Shown here piece after piece: positions 1-8,039 of a stretch of DNA of 64,000 nt. The stretch's first letter is position 1; each line of letters starts with the position of its first letter. Source of the DNA: Lelliottia sp. WAP21. Its GTDB lineage: Bacteria > Pseudomonadota > Gammaproteobacteria > Enterobacterales > Enterobacteriaceae. The stretch is from the NCBI RefSeq assembly GCF_020532665.2, contig NZ_JAIWPG020000004.1, forward strand, positions 62,001 to 126,000, in the 5' to 3' direction. The translations under genes and the position numbers were made by a program. The notes below the pieces were generated by a model. That model made no database searches. It was not told the origin of the DNA and saw only the letters and a list, made by a program, of their open reading frames with translations.

Positions 1-302
1 TCTCACTTCACGGTTTTGATTTGGCTAGCGAACAGCACACCGTGCGCGACACGGCATTTCTGATGGAGCAACTCGAACTGCGCGAAGAGCTTGATGAGAT
101 TGAACAAGCTAAAGACGAAGCGCGCCTTGAAAGCTTTATCAAACGGGTGAAGGGAATGTTTGATTCTCGCCATCAGCTCATGGTTGACCAATTGAATCAC
201 GAGACGTGGGACGTGGCAGCGGACACTGTACGCAAGCTCCGTTTTCTCGATAAACTACGCAGCAGTGCAGAACAACTCGAAGAAAAACTGCTCGATTTTT
301 AA
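1..302 (+). CDS. hscB: Co-chaperone HscB, C-terminal part
   Basis: This is the 3' end of the J-domain co-chaperone that delivers the IscU scaffold to HscA during Fe-S cluster transfer. The reading frame is open from base 3 ([11 protein letters not shown]...) to the stop at 300-302. The window edge removes the N-terminal J domain with its HPD motif. What remains is the three-helix bundle that binds IscU, and it matches the last ~100 residues of E. coli HscB closely. hscA starts 14 bases downstream, the normal isc operon arrangement (iscRSUA-hscBA-fdx-iscX). Identity is certain; only the C-terminal portion can be judged. Confidence 0.95.
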   Translation, partial: SLHGFDLASEQHTVRDTAFLMEQLELREELDEIEQAKDEARLESFIKRVKGMFDSRHQLMVDQLNHETWDVAADTVRKLRFLDKLRSSAEQLEEKLLDF

Positions 303-316
303 TTTCGGAAGCAATT

Positions 317-2167
317 ATGGCCTTATTACAAATTAGTGAGCCTGGCCTGAGCGCCGCGCCGCACCAGCGTCGTCTGGCGGTGGGCATAGACTTAGGCACC
401 ACCAATTCCCTCGTGGCAACGGTCCGTAGTGGGCAGGCCGAAACCCTGGCGGATGTCGACGGCCGTCATCTTCTGCCTTCCGTGGTGAACTACCAGAAAG
501 AAGGGCACACGGTCGGTTACGCCGCGCGTGCTAATGCAGCTAAAGATCCGGCGAATACCATCAGCTCCGTAAAACGCATGATGGGCCGCTCCCTTGCCGA
601 CATCCAGCAACGTTATCCTCATCTGCCTTATCAACTGCAGGCCAGCGAAAACGGTTTGCCGATGATTAACACCCCCGCCGGGCTGCTTAACCCGGTTCGC
701 GTCTCTGCCGATATTTTAAAAGCGCTGGCAGCACGGGCAACGGCAACGCTGGAAGGTGAGCTGGACGGCGTGGTGATTACCGTTCCGGCCTATTTTGATG
801 ATGCACAGCGTCAGGGCACGAAAGACGCGGCGCGTCTGGCGGGCCTGCACGTACTGCGTCTGCTTAATGAACCAACCGCAGCGGCTATCGCGTATGGTCT
901 GGACTCAGGTCAGGAAGGCGTCATTGCCGTGTATGACCTGGGTGGCGGGACCTTTGATATCTCCATTCTGCGCTTAAGTCGTGGGGTGTTTGAAGTACTG
1001 GCCACCGGCGGCGATTCCGCGCTGGGGGGCGATGATTTTGACCATCTGCTGGCGGATTATATTCGCGAGCAGGCGGGAGTCGCCGATCGCAGCGACGATC
1101 GCGTGCAGCGTGAACTGCTGGATGCGGCTATCGAGGCCAAAATTGCGCTGAGCGACGCATCGTCTGTCACCGTCAACGTGGCGGGCTGGCAGGGTGAAAT
1201 CACCCGTGAACAGTTTGACGATCTGATTGCTCCGCTGGTTAAACGAACCCTGCTGGCCTGTCGTCGCGCATTGAAAGATGCGGGCGTAGAGGCGAGCGAG
1301 GTGCTTGAAGTGGTGATGGTCGGCGGGTCGACACGCGTGCCGCTGGTGCGTAACCGCGTGGGTGAGTTCTTTGGCCGCACGCCGCTGACCTCTATCGACC
1401 CGGATAAAGTCGTTGCCGTTGGCGCGGCTATCCAGGCCGACATTCTGGTGGGCAATAAGCCGGACAGCGAAATGCTGCTGCTTGACGTGATCCCGCTCTC
1501 CCTGGGGCTAGAAACCATGGGCGGTCTCGTCGAGAAAGTGATCCCGCGTAACACCACCATTCCGGTGGCGCGTGCCCAGGAGTTCACGACCTTTAAAGAT
1601 GGCCAGACCGCCATGTCCATCCACGTTATGCAAGGTGAGCGCGAGCTGGTTCAGGATTGTCGTTCTCTCGCCCGTTTTGCCCTGCGCGGTATTCCGGCGC
1701 TGCCTGCGGGTGGGGCGCATATTCGCGTGACCTTCCAGGTCGATGCGGATGGACTGCTGAGCGTGACGGCGATGGAAAAATCCACCGGCGTGGAATCGTC
1801 CATCCAGGTGAAACCGTCTTACGGTCTGACCGATGGCGAAATTGCCTCCATGATTCAGGATTCAATGAGCTATGCCGAACAGGACGTGAAGGCACGCATG
1901 CTGGCTGAACAAAAAGTTGAAGCGGCGCGCGTGCTGGAAAGCCTGGAAGGTGCACTCACTGCTGATGCCGCGCTGCTAAGCGCCGAAGAGCGCCAGGTGA
2001 TTGATGAGGCGGCGGCGCAGTTACGCACCGTTGCCAAAGAAGATGACGCTGACGCAATAGGACAAGCGATTAAAAACGTTGATAAAGAAACCCAGGACTT
2101 TGCCGCTCGTCGCATGGACAAATCTGTTCGTGTTGCGTTGAAAGGCCAGTCCGTGGACGAGGTTTGA
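317..2167 (+). CDS. hscA: Hsp70-type Fe-S chaperone HscA
   Basis: HscA is a specialised cytosolic Hsp70 ATPase. It recognises the LPPVK segment of IscU and, with HscB, drives release of the nascent Fe-S cluster to acceptors. The 616-residue product has the normal length. The N-terminal ATPase domain shows GIDLGTTNS (about residues 23-31), the phosphate loop DLGGGTFD (about 206) and GGSTRVP (about 337). The C-terminal third is the substrate-binding domain and helical lid. It lies between hscB and fdx, with fdx starting one base after the stop, so the three genes are probably co-translated. The start at 317 keeps the E. coli-like [11 protein letters not shown]-terminus. Confidence 0.97.
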   Translation: MALLQISEPGLSAAPHQRRLAVGIDLGTTNSLVATVRSGQAETLADVDGRHLLPSVVNYQKEGHTVGYAARANAAKDPANTISSVKRMMGRSLADIQQRYPHLPYQLQASENGLPMINTPAGLLNPVRVSADILKALAARATATLEGELDGVVITVPAYFDDAQRQGTKDAARLAGLHVLRLLNEPTAAAIAYGLDSGQEGVIAVYDLGGGTFDISILRLSRGVFEVLATGGDSALGGDDFDHLLADYIREQAGVADRSDDRVQRELLDAAIEAKIALSDASSVTVNVAGWQGEITREQFDDLIAPLVKRTLLACRRALKDAGVEASEVLEVVMVGGSTRVPLVRNRVGEFFGRTPLTSIDPDKVVAVGAAIQADILVGNKPDSEMLLLDVIPLSLGLETMGGLVEKVIPRNTTIPVARAQEFTTFKDGQTAMSIHVMQGERELVQDCRSLARFALRGIPALPAGGAHIRVTFQVDADGLLSVTAMEKSTGVESSIQVKPSYGLTDGEIASMIQDSMSYAEQDVKARMLAEQKVEAARVLESLEGALTADAALLSAEERQVIDEAAAQLRTVAKEDDADAIGQAIKNVDKETQDFAARRMDKSVRVALKGQSVDEV

Positions 2168-2168
2168 T

Positions 2169-2504
2169 ATGCCAAAGATTGTTTTTCTGCCCCATGCGGA
2201 CCTCTGTCCGGATGGCGTAGTTCTGGAAGCTGAGACCGGCGAAACCATTCTCGATGTTGCCCTGCGTAACGGTATCGAAGTGGAACACGCCTGTGAAAAA
2301 TCCTGTGCCTGCACCACCTGCCACTGCGTTGTCCGTGAAGGTTTTGACTCCCTTGCGGAGAGTACGGAAGATGAAGATGACATGCTGGATAAGGCCTGGG
2401 GTCTGGAGCCAGACAGCCGTTTAAGCTGTCAGGCACGCGTCACCGATGAAGATCTGGTGGTCGAATTCCCTCGTTACACGATTAACCATGCTCGCGAGCA
2501 TTAA
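2169..2504 (+). CDS. fdx: ISC-type [2Fe-2S] ferredoxin
   Basis: This is an adrenodoxin-type [2Fe-2S] ferredoxin of 111 residues, the same length as E. coli Fdx. It supplies electrons for cluster assembly on IscU. The ligand cysteines are visible as [10 protein letters not shown] (about residues 42-51), with the last ligand in LSCQAR near residue 87. The acidic stretch [10 protein letters not shown] is the usual partner-binding surface. It starts one base after the hscA stop and is followed by iscX after 11 bases, so it belongs to the isc operon transcript. Confidence 0.97.
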   Translation: MPKIVFLPHADLCPDGVVLEAETGETILDVALRNGIEVEHACEKSCACTTCHCVVREGFDSLAESTEDEDDMLDKAWGLEPDSRLSCQARVTDEDLVVEFPRYTINHAREH

Positions 2505-2515
2505 CAGAGGTTAGT

Positions 2516-2716
2516 ATGGGACTGAAGTGGACCGACAGCCGTGAAATCGGTGAAGCGCTGTACGACGCCAACCCGGATCTCGATCCGAAGACCGTGCGAT
2601 TCACCGATATGCATCAGTGGATCTGCGATCTGGACGACTTTGATGATGATCCCAGCGCATCCAGTGAAAAAATTCTGGAGGCGATTCTGTTAGTCTGGTT
2701 AGATGAAGCAGAATAG
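2516..2716 (+). CDS. iscX: Fe-S assembly protein IscX (YfhJ)
   Basis: This small acidic protein of 66 residues is the last gene of the isc operon. IscX binds IscS and iron and modulates the rate of cluster assembly. The sequence ([12 protein letters not shown]..., a DDFDDDP acidic patch, ending VWLDEAE) matches the family over its whole length. A GAGGTTAGT Shine-Dalgarno region lies just upstream of the ATG. A strong hairpin follows the stop and may limit read-through into pepB. Confidence 0.96.
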   Translation: MGLKWTDSREIGEALYDANPDLDPKTVRFTDMHQWICDLDDFDDDPSASSEKILEAILLVWLDEAE

Positions 2717-2722
2717 ATAACG

Positions 2723-2750
2723 AAACGGGCTGCCTTCAGGCGGCCCGTTT
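2723..2750 (+). terminator. Hairpin between iscX and pepB
   Basis: The inverted repeat AAACGGGC (2723-2730) / GCCCGTTT (2743-2750) has extra inner pairing GCC/GGC. No clear U-run follows, so it may be an attenuator or mRNA-stabilising structure rather than a full terminator. Confidence 0.5.
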
Positions 2751-2776
2751 GCTAGTTGCTAATAAGGATAAAGACA

Positions 2777-4063
2777 ATGACCGAAGCAATGAAGATTACG
2801 ATTTCGACTCAGCCAGCGGACGCACGCTGGGGCGAAAAAGCGCCCTACAGCATCAATAATGACGGTATCACTCTGCACCTGAACGGCACGGATGATTTGG
2901 GTCTGATCCAGCGTGCGGCACGTAAAATCGACGGCCTGGGTATTAAGCACGTGACGCTCGCAGGCGAAGGCTGGGACACCGACCGCAGCTGGGCATTCTG
3001 GGCCGGTTTTAAAGGGCCAAAAGGCACGCGTAAAGTGGAATGGGCAAGCCTCGACGAAGCAGGTCAGAAAGAGCTGGAAAGCCGCCTCAAAATTATCGAC
3101 TGGGTGCGTGATACGATCAATGCTCCAGCGGAAGAGCTGGGGCCCGAACAGCTGGCTCAGCGTGCGGTTGATCTGCTGTGCGGCGCGGCGGGGGATAAAA
3201 TGTCCTACCGCATCACCAAAGGCGAAGATCTTCGCGAACAGAATTACATGGGGATCCACACCGTGGGCCGTGGTTCAGAGCGTCCTCCGGTCCTGCTGGC
3301 GCTTGATTACAACCCAACAGGCGATAAAGACGCGCCGGTTTATGCCTGCCTGGTGGGTAAAGGCATTACCTTTGATACCGGCGGCTATAGCCTGAAGCAG
3401 AGCGCGTTCATGGACTCCATGAAGTCGGACATGGGCGGCGCTGCCACCATTACCGGGGCGCTGGCCTTCGCGATTAATCGGGGCCTGAACAAGCGCGTGA
3501 AGCTTTATCTGTGCTGTGCGGACAACATGGTCAGCGGCAATGCCTTTAAGCTCGGCGATATCATTCGCTACCGTAACGGCAAACATGTCGAAGTGATGAA
3601 CACTGACGCAGAAGGGCGTCTGGTGCTGGCGGATGGTCTGATTGACGCGTCTGCGCAGAAACCAGAGCTAATCATTGATATGGCGACCCTGACCGGCGCG
3701 GCGAAAACTGCCCTGGGTAACGACTATCACGCGCTGTTCAGCTTTGACGACAAGCTGGCCGCGCGCCTGCTGGCCAGTGCTGCCGAAGAGAACGAGCCAT
3801 TCTGGCGTCTGCCGCTGGCCGAATTCCATCGCAGCCAGTTGCCGTCTAACTTTGCGGAACTGAATAACACCGCAAGCGCAGCCTATCCGGCGGGTGCGAG
3901 TACCGCAGCCGGTTTCTTGTCTCACTTTGTTGAGAACTACCACGAAGGCTGGCTGCACATCGACTGTTCCGCGACGTACCGTAAAGCGGGCGTTGAGCAG
4001 TGGTCTGCAGGCGCCACCGGGCTGGGCGTGCGTACCATTGCAAATCTGCTGACCGCCGAGTAA
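2777..4063 (+). CDS. pepB: Peptidase B (M17 leucyl-type aminopeptidase)
   Basis: PepB is a cytosolic, metal-dependent broad-specificity aminopeptidase of the M17 (leucyl aminopeptidase) family. The product is 428 residues against 427 in E. coli. The two-metal signature [12 protein letters not shown] is present around residues 276-287, and the upstream metal-binding segment [15 protein letters not shown] around 194-208. The start at 2777 (MTEAMKI) is preferred over an upstream in-frame start because it restores the E. coli N-terminus. It lies downstream of the isc operon, with REP-like repeats after the stop. A second, divergent M17 enzyme is encoded at 54921-56345. Confidence 0.96.
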   Translation: MTEAMKITISTQPADARWGEKAPYSINNDGITLHLNGTDDLGLIQRAARKIDGLGIKHVTLAGEGWDTDRSWAFWAGFKGPKGTRKVEWASLDEAGQKELESRLKIIDWVRDTINAPAEELGPEQLAQRAVDLLCGAAGDKMSYRITKGEDLREQNYMGIHTVGRGSERPPVLLALDYNPTGDKDAPVYACLVGKGITFDTGGYSLKQSAFMDSMKSDMGGAATITGALAFAINRGLNKRVKLYLCCADNMVSGNAFKLGDIIRYRNGKHVEVMNTDAEGRLVLADGLIDASAQKPELIIDMATLTGAAKTALGNDYHALFSFDDKLAARLLASAAEENEPFWRLPLAEFHRSQLPSNFAELNNTASAAYPAGASTAAGFLSHFVENYHEGWLHIDCSATYRKAGVEQWSAGATGLGVRTIANLLTAE

Positions 4064-4070
4064 TTCTCTT

Positions 4071-4097
4071 GCCCGGGAGCACTGCGCTTGCCGGGCT
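4071..4097. repeat. REP-like palindrome, copy 1
   Basis: The palindrome GCCCGG...CCGGGC with the typical central GCACTGCGCTTG looks like an enterobacterial REP unit. It lies just after the pepB stop and pairs with a second, inverted unit 11 bases further on. Confidence 0.7.
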
Positions 4098-4107
4098 TAC
4101 GGATTTT

Positions 4108-4146
4108 GCAGGCCGGGTAAAGCGTTGCGCCACCCGGCTTTTTTAC
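4108..4146. repeat. REP-like palindrome, copy 2, with T-run
   Basis: GCCGGGT (4112-4118) / ACCCGGC (4132-4138) encloses AAAGCGTTGCGC, the classic REP core. Six T residues follow, so it may also terminate pepB transcription. With copy 1 it forms a small BIME-like pair between pepB and sseB. Confidence 0.72.
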
Positions 4147-4160
4147 GAAGTAGCTAAACT

Positions 4161-4937
4161 ATGTCAGAAACCAAAAACGAATTAGAAACGCTGCTGGAGC
4201 AGGCGGCAACGGAACCCGCCCACCGTCCGGCATTTTTCCGCACGTTGCTGGAATCGACCGTCTGGGTGCCAGGCACCGCAGCGGAAGGCGAGCAGGTTGT
4301 TGAAGACAGTGCGCTGGATCTGCTGCACTGGGAAAAAGAGGACGGCACCTCGGTCATTCCGTTCTTTACGTCGCTTGAAGCCCTTCAGGAAGCCGTTGAA
4401 GAGGAGCAGGCATTCGTGGTGATGCCGGTACGCACACTGTTTGAAATGACGCTCGGCGAAACCCTTTTCCTGAATGCGAAATTGCCGACGGGTAAAGAGT
4501 TCACACCGCGTGAAATTAGCCATCTGATCGGTGAAGAGGGCAACCCGCTCAGCACGCAGGAGGTGCTGGAAGGGGGCGAAACGCTGCTGCTCTCAGAAGT
4601 GGCCGAGCCGCCAGCCCAGATGATTGATTCATTGACCACGCTGTTCAAGACCCTCAAACCTGTCAGGCGCGCCTTCCTGTGCTCCATTAAAGAGCGCACG
4701 GATGAACAGCCGGTGCTGCTGATTGGCATTGAAGCAGACGGCGATATCGATGAGATTATTCAGGCGGCGGGCAGTGTTGCCACCGATACGCTGCCGGGTG
4801 ATGAGCCCATTGATATCTGTCAGGTCAGGAAGGATGAAAAGGGCATTAGCCACTATATCACTGAGCACATTACGCCGTTTTATGAGCGTCGCTGGGGCGG
4901 ATTCCTGCGCGATCTTAAAACCACCCGCATTATCTGA
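4161..4937 (+). CDS. sseB: Enhanced serine sensitivity protein SseB
   Basis: SseB is a cytosolic protein of unclear biochemical role, named because overexpression raises serine sensitivity in E. coli. It is unrelated to the Salmonella SPI-2 translocon protein of the same name. The product has 258 residues and carries the two family regions, an N-terminal SseB domain (about 15-140) and a C-terminal SseB_C domain (about 145-255). It lacks a signal peptide or membrane segments. The preceding REP pair and the hairpin after its stop suggest a monocistronic unit. In E. coli sseA follows convergently; here an RpiR regulator gene is inserted between them. Confidence 0.93.
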   Translation: MSETKNELETLLEQAATEPAHRPAFFRTLLESTVWVPGTAAEGEQVVEDSALDLLHWEKEDGTSVIPFFTSLEALQEAVEEEQAFVVMPVRTLFEMTLGETLFLNAKLPTGKEFTPREISHLIGEEGNPLSTQEVLEGGETLLLSEVAEPPAQMIDSLTTLFKTLKPVRRAFLCSIKERTDEQPVLLIGIEADGDIDEIIQAAGSVATDTLPGDEPIDICQVRKDEKGISHYITEHITPFYERRWGGFLRDLKTTRII

Positions 4938-4965
4938 TGACGCGGGGTGATTTTTCACCCCGTCG
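4938..4965. terminator. Bidirectional terminator sseB / rpiR-like gene
   Basis: The stem CGGGGTGA (4943-4950) / TCACCCCG (4955-4962) has a T-rich loop and separates two convergent genes that are only 17 bases apart. The stop codon of the minus-strand regulator lies inside the right arm. Confidence 0.6.
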
Positions 4966-5725
4966 CTTCCAGCAGCAATAGGTCCATCAGCAATACCAGA
5001 TTCGACTCAAACGAGGTGACGCCAGCGGCCTCGGCGGCGTAATGCACCGCTTCGTCATATAGTGCAAAATGCAGATCGGCCATGCCTGCCAGCGAGTTCG
5101 CTGATGCCCGGGTGAAGGCGACCACCGTCATGCCGACATTTTTGGCGATTTTCGCCTTGTCCAGCACCTGCTCCGTTTCGCCGCTGCGGGAAACCGCGAT
5201 AAACACCTGATAACGAGCCGCGTTGCTGAGAAAAATATTCCGGCTATCGCCTGGCCCGGAAATAAACGCCGTCTTGCCCAGCACCTGTAGCTTTTTGGTC
5301 AGATACTCCGCAAAGAGATAAGAAAACCCGGCACCGTAGAGAAAAAAACTCTCTTTTTCACGCAGCAGCGCGGAAAACTGGTGACGCTTTTCTTCGGTCA
5401 CCCATTGAAACGTGCGCTGATAGTTCGCGATAAACTGGCTAAACAAGGCAGGGAGATGCAAAGCCCCCTGCACCTGAGAGGGAATATGCGGCGTGTCGGT
5501 AAGCAGCTGTTTGCAGTGCCAGATAAATTCGCTAAACCCGCTGAAGCCCAATTTCTGACACAGCCGCATAATGGTGGCGGTTGAAACAAAGGTCGCCTGC
5601 GCCAGCTCGCGTACCGTAATATTGCCGACCAGCAAAGGATGTTCCGTCAGATGCGCCAGCACCCGATATTCCGCACGCGTAAGGGATTCCCCACGCGTGA
5701 GCAGCGTTGCCAGTCGGCTATCCAT
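4955..5725 (-). CDS. RpiR-family sugar-operon regulator
   Basis: This 256-residue transcription factor has an N-terminal RpiR helix-turn-helix domain (about residues 1-75, with VRELAQATFVSTATIMRLCQKLGF as the recognition region). A C-terminal SIS sugar-phosphate-binding domain follows (about 105-250, with the signature SRSGETEQV). Regulators of this type sense phosphosugars, and the nearest sugar operon is the alpha-glucoside PTS/GH4 pair at 6661-9584 on the same strand, so it probably controls that operon. The ATG at 5725 overlaps the sseA stop (TAATG), implying translational coupling to sseA. Longer in-frame starts run into the sseA coding sequence and are rejected. The target is inferred from context. 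Confidence 0.87.
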   Translation of the reverse strand: MDSRLATLLTRGESLTRAEYRVLAHLTEHPLLVGNITVRELAQATFVSTATIMRLCQKLGFSGFSEFIWHCKQLLTDTPHIPSQVQGALHLPALFSQFIANYQRTFQWVTEEKRHQFSALLREKESFFLYGAGFSYLFAEYLTKKLQVLGKTAFISGPGDSRNIFLSNAARYQVFIAVSRSGETEQVLDKAKIAKNVGMTVVAFTRASANSLAGMADLHFALYDEAVHYAAEAAGVTSFESNLVLLMDLLLLEATG

Positions 5726-6573
5726 TATCGAGCCGGTTCGACGGGAAGGTCGTCCCGTGCGCCCCATTCGCTCCACGCACCGTCGTAAAGCGTCACGTCG
5801 GTCATGCCCAGCGTGGCAAGCGCCAGAATCACCACGCATGCCGTCACGCCGGAGCCGCAGCTGGCAATGACGGGACGCTGCAAATCGACGCCTTGTCGCT
5901 CAAAAATGTCCCGCAGTTCGTCGGTGGTTTTAAGCTCACCTTCAAACACCAGATCGCCCCAGGGCACGTTCAGCGCGCCGGGAATGTGGCCACGCTTCAG
6001 TCCCGGACGCGGTTCATCCGCCTGGGCGTTGAAACGTGGGGCAGGACGGGCATCAACGATTTGCGCGGTCTTCTCGTGGCTGACGACCAGCACATCGGTC
6101 AGGCGTTTGACGACCTCAGTGTCGAAGGTGGCATCGAATTCCCCCTCCGGCAGGGTAACGTCACCCTGTTGCAACGGCAGATCATCCCGCTTCCAGCCGG
6201 CTAGCCCGCCTGCCAGAATCGACACCTTTTCGACGCCAAAATTTTTCAGCATCCACCATGCACGCGGGGCGGAAAACAGATTCCCCTCGTCATACACCAC
6301 GAGGTGCTTATCACGGCTGACGCCGAGCTCGCGCATGGCAACGGAAAAGGCTTCGGGACGCGGCAGCATATGTGGCAGGGGAGAGTGGTGATCGGAGAGG
6401 GCTTCGATATCAAAAAAAACCGCTTCCTGCAGATGCCCTGCGCGGTATTCTGCGACCATATCGCGAAGATGTTCCTGCCCGGCAGGTGCCATACGCGCGT
6501 CAATAATCTGTACTTCCGGATCGTCGCCGTGCTCAATCAGCCAGTCGGCAGAGACAAAATATGAGGTGGACAT
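5725..6573 (-). CDS. sseA: 3-mercaptopyruvate sulfurtransferase
   Basis: SseA transfers sulfur from 3-mercaptopyruvate to cyanide or thiol acceptors. It has two rhodanese domains (about residues 1-140 and 160-282), and the active-site loop CGSGVT lies near residue 238. The product is 282 residues; E. coli SseA is 281. The ATG at 6573 (MSTSYFV) is chosen for its GGAGG Shine-Dalgarno and family N-terminus. In E. coli this gene sits alone between sseB and yfhM. Here a PTS/GH4 operon precedes it on the same strand, 87 bases upstream, and the RpiR gene overlaps its stop, so a housekeeping gene is embedded in a sugar locus. Confidence 0.95.
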   Translation of the reverse strand: MSTSYFVSADWLIEHGDDPEVQIIDARMAPAGQEHLRDMVAEYRAGHLQEAVFFDIEALSDHHSPLPHMLPRPEAFSVAMRELGVSRDKHLVVYDEGNLFSAPRAWWMLKNFGVEKVSILAGGLAGWKRDDLPLQQGDVTLPEGEFDATFDTEVVKRLTDVLVVSHEKTAQIVDARPAPRFNAQADEPRPGLKRGHIPGALNVPWGDLVFEGELKTTDELRDIFERQGVDLQRPVIASCGSGVTACVVILALATLGMTDVTLYDGAWSEWGARDDLPVEPAR

Positions 6574-6602
6574 GGGGGCCTCCATTTTTCCTTAAAACAG
6601 GA

Positions 6603-6630
6603 TTGTCGGTGTTTTTTCTGACACCGACAA
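6603..6630 (-). terminator. Hairpin between aglB-like gene and sseA
   Basis: A perfect 10-bp inverted repeat TTGTCGGTGT / ACACCGACAA (6603-6612 and 6621-6630) has an 8-base loop. Read on the minus strand it is followed by TCCTGTTTT, a weak U-tract, so it probably reduces rather than abolishes read-through into sseA. Confidence 0.55.
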
Positions 6631-6660
6631 GCACCCCACGTTCAACTCGCGAGCAACCCC

Positions 6661-8028
6661 TTATTTTTTCACCGCTTCGCCGTCCTGCCAGGCTTTTTGC
6701 AGCGCAGGCCAGTAGTCCCGGTTGGCCTCGATCATCTCATCCAGAATCGCTTTTGCGTGCGCCATCGTCGGTACGGTACGGTTAAGCGTGAAGGCCTGCA
6801 GCGCTTTTTCGTAGCTGCCTTCAATCGTGGCTTCCACCAGCAGTTGCTCTGAAGCCAGCTGTTGCTGGAGCAGAGTTTGATGGAACAAAGGCACTTTGCC
6901 CACTCGGATGGGTTCAGGTCCTTCAGAGGTGATATAGGCCGGGACTTCTACCACCGCATCGTACGGAAGATTGACGATCGCGCCTCGGTTTTCAACCATA
7001 ACCAGATGGCGCTGGCGCAGGTTAAAGGCCAGAGAGCGGGCCACATCGACGATAAACTCGCCGTGCACGCCCACGTGGAATGCATCTGAGAGCACGCCAG
7101 TTCGCTTGTATTCTTCGGCTGCCGCAAACAGCTTTTTCTCACGCCCGTTCATCACTTCGTTGGCGCGGGTGTAGTCCGGATTTTGATGTTCGACGATCTG
7201 GTTGGGCATCAGGTAGTACTGCAAATACGGGTTAGGCAGATACTCCGGGAAGTTATCCATGATCGGTTTAATGTTGCGCCAGGTTTTCACCCAGGACGGA
7301 TCGGAATGCTGCGGATCGGTTTTGGCGGCATCTTCCGTTAACAGACCGAATTTTGCGATGTGCTGACGCAGGGCAGGTAATTTTTCTTCGCCGTCTACCC
7401 GCACGCTGGTAAACCAGCCAAAGTGGTTCAGACCAAAGTAGTCCACTTCGAGTTTATGTCGGTCAACGCCCAGTATCGCCCCCATGTTACGCATCGCCGC
7501 GACCGGCATATCGCAGATGTTGAGCACGCGCGCATGAGGACGCAGACGACGTACCCCTTCCGCCACGATGGCTGCCGGGTTGGAATAGTTAACGATCCAG
7601 GCTTTTTCGTGCGCGTAACGTTCCACGCTGTCGATCAGTTCTACCATCGGCAAGATGGTCCGCAGGCCATACGCCAGCCCGCCGGGTCCGCAGGTCTCCT
7701 GGCCTACCACACCGTGACGCAACGGGATTTTCTCATCCTGCTCACGCATTTTGTACTGTCCCACGCGCATCTGGGCGAACACGAAATGTGCGCCGCTAAA
7801 GGCCACTTCCGGATCGCTGGTCACGGTAAAAATAATGCTCTGGCTGTGATCGCGAATGACCTTCTCGACAACCGGCGCGATCGTCTCCTGACGGGCTGCA
7901 TCAATGTCATAGAGGCGGATTTCGGCCAGTGGGAAATCCTGCAGTTGCACCATAAGGCTTTTTACGATGCCTGGCGTATAGGTACTGCCGCCACCGGCGA
8001 TAGACAGAATAAATGGGGGTTTAAACAT
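6661..8028 (-). CDS. aglB: 6-phospho-alpha-glucosidase, family GH4
   Basis: This is an NAD- and metal-dependent GH4 enzyme that hydrolyses phosphorylated alpha-glucosides (maltose-6-P, sucrose-isomer phosphates) in the cytosol. It has an N-terminal Rossmann motif IAGGGSTYTPG and about 455 residues. The motif CDMP (about 171-174) marks the 6-phospho-alpha-glucosidases; the beta-specific branch has CNxP there. GLNHFGW and NYSNPA are also conserved. Three ATGs are stacked at 8034, 8031 and 8028; AAGGAG sits 6 bases before the last, so 8028 is used. It follows the EIICB gene directly and resembles Klebsiella AglB and Bacillus GlvA. The substrate range is inferred. Confidence 0.9.
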   Translation of the reverse strand: MFKPPFILSIAGGGSTYTPGIVKSLMVQLQDFPLAEIRLYDIDAARQETIAPVVEKVIRDHSQSIIFTVTSDPEVAFSGAHFVFAQMRVGQYKMREQDEKIPLRHGVVGQETCGPGGLAYGLRTILPMVELIDSVERYAHEKAWIVNYSNPAAIVAEGVRRLRPHARVLNICDMPVAAMRNMGAILGVDRHKLEVDYFGLNHFGWFTSVRVDGEEKLPALRQHIAKFGLLTEDAAKTDPQHSDPSWVKTWRNIKPIMDNFPEYLPNPYLQYYLMPNQIVEHQNPDYTRANEVMNGREKKLFAAAEEYKRTGVLSDAFHVGVHGEFIVDVARSLAFNLRQRHLVMVENRGAIVNLPYDAVVEVPAYITSEGPEPIRVGKVPLFHQTLLQQQLASEQLLVEATIEGSYEKALQAFTLNRTVPTMAHAKAILDEMIEANRDYWPALQKAWQDGEAVKK

Positions 8029-8039
8029 CATCATCTCCT

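Noticed and set aside
4938..4954. Small RNA RyfA known between sseB and sseA in E. coli
   Set aside because: Only 17 bases separate sseB from the RpiR gene and sseA overlaps the RpiR gene, so there is no room for it.
5707..6391. Long plus-strand open frames of 165 and 195 codons inside sseA
   Set aside because: They are antisense to a well-conserved gene, have no ribosome-binding site and no recognisable domain; the high GC third position of sseA explains them.
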